From Gammaproteobacteria bacterium (GTDB lineage: Bacteria > Pseudomonadota > Gammaproteobacteria > Steroidobacterales > SZUA-146): a stretch of 11,533 nucleotides of DNA. Both the position numbers and the translations under genes were made by a program. Under the pieces are notes generated by a model, which worked only from the letters and a program-made list of their open reading frames with translations, was not told where the DNA came from and ran no database searches. The DNA lies in the NCBI GenBank assembly GCA_013002925.1, contig JABDLQ010000180.1:1-11533 (forward strand), read 5' to 3'. Positions within the stretch are counted from its first letter, which is position 1; the number at the start of each line of letters is the position of its first letter. Below, piece by piece: positions 1-6,500 of this stretch.

Positions 1-1
1 C

Positions 2-178
2 GGCCTGGTGTTTATGTCCCGGCTGGCGCGTCAGCTCGGGGTTGCGACACCGACCATCGATGCCATGATCCAGGTCACCTCCGTGCTGATGGCGCGGGAC
101 TACGCCAGCGAAGCCTTACGCACACCCGCAACGCTCGGCATTGAGCAATTGTCAGCCGGTGAGCTGGGCAGACTCTGA
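2..178 (+). CDS. Opine (octopine/nopaline) dehydrogenase-like protein, C-terminal fragment
   Basis: Only the last 58 codons are present; the gene enters from the left edge and stops at TGA 176-178. The fragment contains LGVATPTID, then a helix with LMARDY, and ends with GIEQLSAGEL. This order (LGV-PTP-ID, then a GRD/ARD-Y motif, then LG-I near the end) is what I know from the C-terminal helical domain of the NAD/NADP octopine/nopaline dehydrogenase family, which reductively condenses an amino acid with a 2-oxo acid. A ketopantoate reductase-like dehydrogenase is the main alternative, because that fold also has a PTP-containing helical C-terminal domain. The NAD-binding half is outside the window, so substrate and activity cannot be judged. 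It faces the convergent PEP-CTERM gene, whose stop is 106 bases away; I see no clear terminator between them. Confidence 0.7.
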   Translation, partial: GLVFMSRLARQLGVATPTIDAMIQVTSVLMARDYASEALRTPATLGIEQLSAGELGRL

Positions 179-284
179 CACGGAGCCTTTACGGCAACCC
201 TAATGGTGGACTGCTATCGCCGTGCAGTGAGAATTAATGACCTCGCTATTGCAAAGTTGCGACTGCCGATGCGGGCTTTCGAAT

Positions 285-1067
285 TTACCGGGCGCTTGAG
301 CGGGTCATTCCAAGACCAAGCATTGCCGATGCAAACAGCAGCAAGCCGCCAGGTATTGGGACGTTCTGAACATTGACGCCAAGAGCCCAGCCATACGGCG
401 TAGTATCATAGCTGTCTCGACCAAAAAGCAGGCTCGCGCGTGGATCGTCAGGATTGAAATTTATAAATCCGGTCGAGAAATCAAGATAAACGAGGTTCAG
501 TTCAAATAAAAAGCTGCACTCGATGCAGATAAACGGATGGTTGTCGCTGAACAGACCACCAAAACTCATGGTGCCGGACTGCATGTAATCCGGGTCACCA
601 CTTGCCGTGTATACGCCCTGACCGGCGGCGATTGCAGCGGCATCCATCAGTACGGTTGTGTACGGTAATCCGGAGAAAAAGAACGCAGAACTGACATCCG
701 GATCCAGCTGATCGAAATAGATATCAATTTCATGGCCATCAACATCCAGATCATAGTTTAATGCCACGGCAAGAAACACACTGCCGCCGAGAGCGGTGGA
801 ACCACCAAAACTATTACCCCAGTAACTTCCCGCAGAAACATCGTAATCCAGCAGAAAATGCACGTTGCTGCCATCAATATAAGAGTACGCCGCGAAACCG
901 TCCGTTTCGAAATCGCTGTAAACCCTGCCATCGATAAAATTCATGGAAAAATCGCCGTTTAGAATTCTGCTGAAAAATGAAAACGGCAACTCGCCCGGTG
1001 TCAGTGACGCGGCCGATAGTGGCAGGGTCATCATAGCCAGCGTTGCGTGCAGTAATAATTTTTTCAT
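285..1067 (-). CDS. Secreted protein with variant PEP-CTERM (VPIPGG) sorting tail
   Basis: This 260-residue protein begins with a signal peptide (MKKLLLHATLAMM..., cleavage likely after LPLSAA, about residue 20). Its C-terminus carries a tripartite exosortase-type tail: VPIPGG at residues 236-241, a hydrophobic run LLLFASAMLGLGM, and a short basic end (TRSSAR). In known PEP-CTERM proteins such a tail is recognised by exosortase at the inner membrane and the protein is released to the surface or matrix. Here VPIP replaces the usual VPEP, a variant common in gammaproteobacteria. The middle is rich in Gly, Ser, Tyr and Asp, looks beta-rich, and includes a C-x-x-C (CIEC); I do not recognise a catalytic domain. 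The ATG at 1067 is preferred over an in-frame TTG at 1091 because a strong GGAGG lies six bases upstream and the signal peptide then starts directly. It is divergent from the CorC-type gene. Function beyond surface sorting is unknown. Confidence 0.8.
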   Translation of the reverse strand: MKKLLLHATLAMMTLPLSAASLTPGELPFSFFSRILNGDFSMNFIDGRVYSDFETDGFAAYSYIDGSNVHFLLDYDVSAGSYWGNSFGGSTALGGSVFLAVALNYDLDVDGHEIDIYFDQLDPDVSSAFFFSGLPYTTVLMDAAAIAAGQGVYTASGDPDYMQSGTMSFGGLFSDNHPFICIECSFLFELNLVYLDFSTGFINFNPDDPRASLLFGRDSYDTTPYGWALGVNVQNVPIPGGLLLFASAMLGLGMTRSSAR

Positions 1068-1073
1068 TTTGCG

Positions 1074-1078
1074 CCTCC
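1074..1078 (-). promoter_or_regulatory. Shine-Dalgarno GGAGG that fixes the start of the 285-1067 gene
   Basis: Read on the minus strand, GGAGG is followed by CGCAAA and then ATG (1067). The six-base spacing is ideal. This argues against the longer TTG start at 1091, which would place this site inside the coding sequence. Confidence 0.75.
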
Positions 1079-1424
1079 GCACTCTTTTCAACTACCTGCT
1101 GATCTGACTATACGGGCAGTTCGCCAGGACTGAAAGACCTGGAACTGTATCTGGTGAAAGTCCGCGACGGAGATACAACCACTTGCGCTCATGCGCGACG
1201 ATGCAGATTTTGCTCCGATCGGTTCAGGGATCAGCCTTAATAGCGCATCCAGGGGAGCCGACAAATTGACCCATTCCTCAACCACAGGCTTCCAGTTGCA
1301 TTTGAATTCGCCACTCAATCAACCACCATTGATCTGGTCGCCTCCACATAAAACCTGCAGCCATTTCGCAAATTGCTGTAACGCAACTGGCAAAGCCGCG
1401 AACAAGTGCGAACCGTTGCCGATT

Positions 1425-1440
1425 TTTGACGTAAATCACA
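1425..1440. promoter_or_regulatory. Possible CRP/Vfr-type binding site
   Basis: The site reads TTTGA-CGTAAA-TCACA. Compared with the CRP consensus TGTGA-N6-TCACA it has one mismatch in the left half and a perfect right half with correct spacing. It lies about 110 bases upstream of the ATG at 1550, a plausible distance for an activator site of that gene, and about 360 bases from the divergent start at 1067. A single near-consensus match of this kind can arise by chance, and no good -10 element follows at the expected distance. Confidence 0.3.
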
Positions 1441-1549
1441 CCGTGGTACACGCACAAGGTAAGCCAGAAAGAATGAAATCGCGGTTGCGATTTGAACCTG
1501 ACGGCCAGTTGGGAAACAATCGGTACTTCAGAAATATTTTGGGGTCGTC

Positions 1550-2779
1550 ATGCTGCTCTTTATTTCCGCCGTGCTCGTCGTGCTCGTTGTATCATTTCTT
1601 TGTTCGATTTTTGAGTCGGTCCTCCTGTCGCTGACCCGACCTCAGATCGAGGTGATGATCCGCAATAAGCAGCGTGCGGGTCATCTGCTCGCCGGCTTCA
1701 AGCAAAACATGGATGTGCCCATTGCGGCCGTCCTGATTTTGAACACCTCGGCCCATACTGTCGGTGCAGCAGTCGCCGGAGCGAGCTATTCCAGCGTGTT
1801 TGATGCCAGCACGCTGTGGATATTTTCGATCTTGTTTACGCTGGCTGTATTGCTGTTTACCGAAATCATTCCAAAAACGCTGGGCGTCACTTACGCAGCG
1901 GCGCTGGCGACACCGGTAGCCCATGGCATTCAATGGTTGAGCAGCGCGCTGAAGCCGCTGGTCCTGTTGAGCGAAAAAATTTCGCGATCCTTGCGAGGAA
2001 ATATTGAAGCGCCGGTGACAACCCCGGAGGAAATCCGCCTCCTCGCCATACTGGGCTCAAACGAAGGAGTGGTAGGCATCGGGACGGCCAGCATGATTGT
2101 CGGTGCAACGCAGCTCAGGCACCTGCAGGCTCATGACATCATGCTGCCAAGCGAAGATGTGCGTTTCCTGTCTGGCACAATGAGTCGCGAACAGGCGATG
2201 CAGTTGATCAAACTATCGGGCCACAGCCGTTTTCCTTTCTCGCCCACTCACGACCTCAATGACGTCACGGGGATGATTCTGGCAAAGGACCTGTTGTACT
2301 GGTTGCTGACCAACGACACACCACAGATTGATTGGGAGGCGCTTCGCCAGGATCTGTTGATCGTGCCGCCGAGCAAGTCATTGCCAAAGCTCATGCAGAC
2401 GTACAAGGAAACGTATCGACATTTGGCCGTCGTCGTTGACGAATACGGAAGTGTCCGGGGGATCGTCACACTGGAAGATGTGCTCGAAGAGATCGTTGGT
2501 GATATTCGTGATGAAAGTGATTCTCTTACCGATGACTTTGTTGAGCGCGAGGATGGCTCGCTGCTGGTGCGAGCCACAGTTGATCTGCGCCGGCTCAGCG
2601 TAAAACTTGCTGTTCCCTGGGAGCCCGGGGTGATCGCCAACACAGTGGGAGGTCTCATTACCGAGCAGCTCGAACGCATCCCGACCGTGGGCGATGCAAT
2701 CAGCTGGAGAGGGTACCGGCTTGAAGTCTTACGCGCGGACAGCCGGCGGGTGCGGCATGTCATCATCCGCAAAGAATAA
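1550..2779 (+). CDS. CNNM/CorC-family (hemolysin C-like) membrane transporter with DUF21, CBS pair and CorC_HlyC domains
   Basis: This 409-residue protein has the full architecture of the CNNM/CorC family, which is linked to magnesium/cobalt (and in some bacteria sodium or polyamine) export at the inner membrane. Residues 1-170 form the DUF21 transmembrane domain: an N-terminal hydrophobic helix followed by FESVLLSLTRPQIE, the LNTSAHTVGAA helix, and TEIIPKT at 104-110, all characteristic. A CBS pair spans about 190-315 and includes SGHSRFP and the hallmark VVVDEYGSVRGIVT with LEDVLEEIVGDI following (D297 onward). The CorC_HlyC domain fills about 325-405 and contains NTVGGLI and the late GDAISWRG segment. 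Length is normal for the family (about 410-440). The ATG at 1550 starts directly at the first membrane helix; a GGGG (1541-1544) gives a modest ribosome site six bases upstream. The older name 'hemolysin' is historical. The exact substrate cannot be read from the sequence. Confidence 0.93.
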   Translation: MLLFISAVLVVLVVSFLCSIFESVLLSLTRPQIEVMIRNKQRAGHLLAGFKQNMDVPIAAVLILNTSAHTVGAAVAGASYSSVFDASTLWIFSILFTLAVLLFTEIIPKTLGVTYAAALATPVAHGIQWLSSALKPLVLLSEKISRSLRGNIEAPVTTPEEIRLLAILGSNEGVVGIGTASMIVGATQLRHLQAHDIMLPSEDVRFLSGTMSREQAMQLIKLSGHSRFPFSPTHDLNDVTGMILAKDLLYWLLTNDTPQIDWEALRQDLLIVPPSKSLPKLMQTYKETYRHLAVVVDEYGSVRGIVTLEDVLEEIVGDIRDESDSLTDDFVEREDGSLLVRATVDLRRLSVKLAVPWEPGVIANTVGGLITEQLERIPTVGDAISWRGYRLEVLRADSRRVRHVIIRKE

Positions 2780-2808
2780 ACTGGCTGAAGAAAATACCCG
2801 CACAATGC

Positions 2809-2833
2809 TCCAGAGCTTTTTCCATAATCTGGA
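2809..2833. promoter_or_regulatory. Inverted repeat TCCAGA-N13-TCTGGA, candidate enhancer-binding site
   Basis: A perfect six-base inverted repeat lies just past the stop of the CorC-type gene and about 100-120 bases upstream of the sigma-54-type element at 2930-2945. Sigma-54 promoters require an AAA+ activator bound usually 80-150 bases upstream to a dyad, so position and symmetry fit. The loop is too long, and lacks a following T-run, for an intrinsic terminator. Assignment to an activator is inference. Confidence 0.35.
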
Positions 2834-2860
2834 AGGACTGTCGAAAGTTTTTACAACGTG

Positions 2861-2888
2861 TTGATATTGCTGCCCCTGCGACTATGCT
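2861..2888 (+). promoter_or_regulatory. Possible sigma-70 promoter (TTGATA-N16-TATGCT)
   Basis: TTGATA at 2861-2866 and TATGCT at 2883-2888 are separated by 16 bases; each box has two mismatches or fewer from the consensus. It would give a leader of about 100 bases before the ATG at 2994. The -10 box overlaps the second ATGCTCCAGA repeat, so a protein binding there could block it. It is less convincing than the sigma-54 element just downstream. Confidence 0.3.
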
Positions 2889-2929
2889 CCAGACGTTCAA
2901 TTTTCTGTTTCGGCGGTAAAAATCCAATC

Positions 2930-2945
2930 TGGCTTGCTTATTGCA
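2930..2945 (+). promoter_or_regulatory. Sigma-54 (RpoN) -24/-12 promoter of the PEP-CTERM / giant protein operon
   Basis: The site TGGCTTGCTTATTGCA matches the RpoN consensus TGGCACG-N4-TTGCA at every specified position except the two bases after TGGC. The essential GG and GC are exactly ten bases apart (2931-2932 and 2943-2944). Transcription would begin near 2956, giving a leader of about 38 bases before the ATG at 2994. PEP-CTERM genes in several exosortase-bearing bacteria are known to be controlled by RpoN with the PrsK/PrsR two-component system, so the downstream product supports the call. The regulator genes are not in this window. Confidence 0.65.
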
Positions 2946-2993
2946 TCACTTGCGGTAAAACTAATAAAAGTTTGTTACCGAGTTACCAAAATA

Positions 2994-3539
2994 ATGAAAA
3001 TCAAACACTATTTGGCCGGTGCTTGCCTGGCTCTGGGTGCCAGTGCCGCTTTTGCCGTACCGGTCGAATTAACTATTGAGTTCGATAATTTTCCGAATGA
3101 AACCGCTTTTGGTATGTGGGAGGCGGGTACAGCACCTGTTGCGACCGCCTACGTAGCCGATCCGGACCTGGCTTTTATCGGGATTGCCTTTGATGTCGAC
3201 GCGAGTTCGCCGATTGGCTTTGGCGACGGTTTCTCAGTACCCGGAGATTTTGCGGGTCAGCCAGCGAACGTGCCGTTCAATTTTATCTGGGACCTGGGTG
3301 CAGGCGACTATCGCTTCATCATCCTCGATGCGGCGGGAGACGGTCTTTGTTGTGACTTTGGCATCGGCGCTTACAGTCTGAGCGTCGCCGGCACCGAAGT
3401 GGGTGCAGGCAGCGAGTTTGACGAGTTTGAACTGACAGCCTTTTCGATTGACGGTGCACCAGCCATTCCGGAACCGAACATGCTTGCACTTCTTGCTATC
3501 GGTCTGCTGGGCTTTGGCGTAGCCGGTCTGCGCAAGTAA
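2994..3539 (+). CDS. Small PEP-CTERM protein with GDGxCC-type beta domain
   Basis: This 181-residue protein has a signal peptide (MKIKHYLAGACLALG..., cleavage likely after AFA, residue 21) and a canonical exosortase tail: IPEP at 158-161, a hydrophobic helix (LALLAIGLLGFGVAGL) and a short basic end (RK). The mature domain starts with VELTIEFDNFPNETAFGMW and contains GDYRFIILDAAGDGLCC (G115-D116-G117, C119-C120) followed by FGIGAYSL and later GSEFDEFELTAF. This set (D-x-x-P-x-E-T near the start, then Y-F-x-I-x-D-GDG-CC-G-G-Y, then G-x-EF) matches a small extracellular beta domain I have seen in secreted bacterial and algal proteins; I know no function for it. An in-frame TTG at 2934 lies inside the -24/-12 promoter, so ATG 2994 is chosen. 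The Shine-Dalgarno is weak. The next gene starts 26 bases after the stop, suggesting one operon. Confidence 0.88.
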   Translation: MKIKHYLAGACLALGASAAFAVPVELTIEFDNFPNETAFGMWEAGTAPVATAYVADPDLAFIGIAFDVDASSPIGFGDGFSVPGDFAGQPANVPFNFIWDLGAGDYRFIILDAAGDGLCCDFGIGAYSLSVAGTEVGAGSEFDEFELTAFSIDGAPAIPEPNMLALLAIGLLGFGVAGLRK

Positions 3540-3565
3540 AAGGGTACAACCAAAAAGGTAAGACC

Positions 3566-6500
3566 ATGGGTAAATGTCTGATTCCAGCCATCCGATCGAT
3601 TGGAGGCATGCTGGCACTATTGTTGGTTACCAATGCGGCACTCGCACAAGGTATACCCGATGATCGCAATATAAACATTATTGGCTCGAATCCGCCCGTA
3701 GCTGACGGCTCGCCCGACACCGCGGTGCCGGATACCGGTCTCAAGCAACAGAACGAACCTGCCTGTGGGATGAAACCCAGCAATCCGCTGCATATTATTT
3801 GTGCATTCAATGATTACCGCGGGGTTGATGATCCGGCCATCGGCGATGCGTGGGAAGGTTATGCTTACAGCATCAATGGCGGTCAAACCTGGGTCAGCGA
3901 TCTGCTTCCCGGCCACCCCGGTGATACCTCCAGTGTCGGTCTTGAGTTTGCGGCTGACGCACAAGTCTCGACCGCGCCCGGCGTAGCCCTGGTCAGTTAT
4001 ATTGCCGCAAACCGTGGCGATGTCTCTGAAGACGGTGGGTTGTTTTTACAGCGTTTGTTTGAGGTCAATCGTGAAGCCGGCGCACCGTGGGAACCTGAGA
4101 TGTTTCCGCTGCAGGTGGCGAGCGGCGGCACCAAGAAGTTTATCGATAAGCCGTTCAAGCTGCTTCACCCCGCGTCCGCTGATAGCGGCACAGTACTGCT
4201 AAATGCCACGCTGAAAGACGGCACGCCAATTACCCGTGAAGTTCCGGCTGCGTCAATTTTTCTGGCTCGAACTGAATTTTTCTCAACCGGTACCGCAACC
4301 GTCGTTACGGTCTCAAAGTCTGACGATTACGGCGCAACCTGGGCGACCAGCAGCCTCAGCACCGGAAACTCTATCAATCAAAGCGCGTCACTTGCGGCCA
4401 ATGGCGACACTGTCTGTGCTGTGTGGCGACGCTTCGAAAGCACGCGTGGCGGACCCATCAGAGGAAGTAAACAAAAGCAGAACGAACCACCGCTGATTGG
4501 CAGAGCCACCTTGCAACAGCAAGATAGATTCACGACTGGCAGAGCATCAACAATACCCGATGCCATCATGGTGAACTGCAGCACCGATCGAGGTGACAAC
4601 TGGGGCAAAGCGACTGAACTGGTAACCGCTCCGGATTTTTTTCCATTCGATCAAGCGACGTCAGAGAACACATTCCGGGTCAATTCATACCCCGTCATTG
4701 CTACGGATGGCACAAAATTTTATGCCTTCTGGGCCAGTCGCAAAGCAGCGATCAGCCCGTTCTTTGCGCGCATCGAGTACAGCACTTCGGTGGACGGTTC
4801 TGCATGGACTGCCCCGGTAATTCTGGAAGATGCAGTCAACGGACACCAGTTCATGCCGGCGGTGGCCTCTGCTGCGGGAACCATACAGATCGCATGGTAT
4901 GACACGCGCAACAACCTTTTTCAGGATGTGTTTATACAAGATTTGCTGGATGATACGGTTGATCCGCCCGAGTCAGTAATACGCAACACCGGTGATGTGC
5001 GCACAGCGCAAATTATAAACGGCATCGCGACCGCCTCTACTCAGGTTTCCCGCTACACCCAGGGTGCAAAAGTAGATGATGGCCCCGTTGAACAGCTGGA
5101 GTTTAATTTTTTAAACGATCGCCTGTTTCAGACAGGAACCGTACCGTTTCCGGGGGACTATTTAAATGTCGCCGCACCGGCGTTTCGGGTTGAAGACGGT
5201 CAGTGGGTATCAAACACCCCTCCCACAACCCAGGGCAAACCGGTTGATTTTTTGATCAGCTGGACGGATAACCGCGATGTTCGCGGCAACGTCTGGGAAG
5301 ACCTTAACGAACCCACGGTATATACACCCGCAAATGTCACCGTCGCAATGGCGGCAGCAGGATACAAGGCCAGTGCCCCGTCAGATGACACTGATGTAAA
5401 TACCGAAACAGAATCCGCATTGCAGTTGGCCGATCTTGACCGGGCGTTAACAGAACCAACCGATGCGACCGGCGATGAGACATCCCCGCAGGCCGCCAAT
5501 GTTGCAGACAAGGAATCTGTCGAAGCCACTGCCGATGGAGTAGCCGATCCCACCGCTGTTTATCCTGAATGTATAGCGGACGATTTGCATCGTGATCGCA
5601 CCCGCAATCAAAATGTGTATTCGTCGGTTGTTCGCCCTGGCGTGTCGCTGGAAAACCCGTCTGCCTCGAAACCCAATGGGTCTATACAGCGCGCTCATGT
5701 AATCTGGATCAGCAACAACACTGAGGCGCCGGCCACCTATACCCTCACCATCGACAACCAGCCACCGGATGCGCCTGTTTTGGGACGCGCGTCTTTTTTG
5801 CAGGTACCGGTTGCGCCATTTTCATTAGATGACGGTGGATTGCTGGAAACAATCGATGTATTTATTAAAGCAAATTCGACCGTTGCGAGGACAGTCTTTG
5901 TTACTTCGCAAATTGTGAACCCGCCCATTAACGTAAGCGTCAGTGATGGCGGCGCAATGGCCCTCGGCACGATCACAATAAACCCGGATGTCCCGACACC
6001 GGACATTCAAAACCCTGATATCCTGAATCCAGGCGATCCAAATCCCGACATTCAGACTGCCGAAGTTCACAATCCTGATATTCAGAATGTGGTGATCTCA
6101 AGGGTGGCAAACCCCAATGTGCGCAATCCCGATATCCAGAATCCTGATATTCAGAATCCGGACATACAAAATGCGGACTACCAAAACCCGGATATTCAAA
6201 ACCCGGATATTCAAAATCCGGACATCCAGAACTCCACGCTGGCAGCATCCGGCACTGATAACCCTGACCTTGAAAATGATACATTGACCCCGGCACAACG
6301 CGCTGCCGGCCTGACTGATGTCACGTTTGAAGCCACCAACAATGGCAACACGACCACGTCGTTCGATCTGGATGCCGTCATTACAGGAGACACTACCGGG
6401 CTTAGCACCCAACTGATCGCAACGCGCCGGCATGAAACTGAAACGTCACGCAACTGCCAGCAAGGAAAACTGGTACAAAGCCAGGTCATTTTTAATGAGA

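Larger units (their letters stand above)
1068..1549. other. Divergent intergenic region without a supported gene
   Basis: This 482-base stretch separates the minus-strand PEP-CTERM gene from the plus-strand CorC-type gene and must hold both promoters. Small open frames exist on both strands (about 1088-1318 minus and 1191-1634 plus), but neither has a recognisable motif; the plus one runs into the 1550 gene in another frame, and the minus one overlaps the Shine-Dalgarno and TTG region of its neighbour only at the edge. A short stretch at 1152-1165 (GGTGAAAGTCCGCG) recalls parts of known structured RNAs but lacks the rest of any family I know. A CRP-like site is listed separately. I see no convincing sigma-70 promoter. 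Confidence 0.5.
2805..2893. repeat. Ten-base direct repeat ATGCTCCAGA (2805-2814 and 2884-2893)
   Basis: Two perfect copies of ATGCTCCAGA start 79 bases apart, both upstream of the -24/-12 promoter at 2930. The first copy forms an inverted repeat with a TCTGGA at 2828-2833, and the second is followed by TCTGG at 2928-2932, abutting the -24 element. A second short direct repeat, GCGGTAAAA, occurs at 2913-2921 and 2952-2960 on either side of the promoter. These could be paired operator sites; no protein is known to bind them. Confidence 0.5.

Noticed and set aside
1150..1180. Stretch with GGTGAAAGTCCGCG, reminiscent of cobalamin riboswitch or other structured-RNA cores
   Set aside because: The other conserved elements and supporting stems of those families are not visible around it.
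1202..1217. Minus-strand GG-N10-GC upstream of the 285-1067 gene, a possible sigma-54 promoter
   Set aside because: Only the GG, the GC with TGCA end and one further base agree with consensus; it is much weaker than the 2930 site and such spacing occurs often by chance.
1088..1634. Small open frames on both strands in the 1068-1549 intergenic region
   Set aside because: No recognisable domain, no good ribosome site, and the plus-strand frame runs out of frame into the CorC-type gene.
2809..2833. Inverted repeat as a terminator for the CorC-type gene
   Set aside because: The loop is 13 bases, the stem only six base pairs, and no T-run follows; a regulatory dyad is more likely.
6125..6229. 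CRISPR-like or other DNA-level short tandem repeat
   Set aside because: The 15-base periodicity is explained by the NPDIQ codons, copies differ at synonymous sites, and there are no spacers.
5973..6433. Open frames on the minus strand across the NPDIQ array, with repetitive translations
   Set aside because: They are shadows of the repeat codons in the plus-strand gene and have no independent coding evidence.
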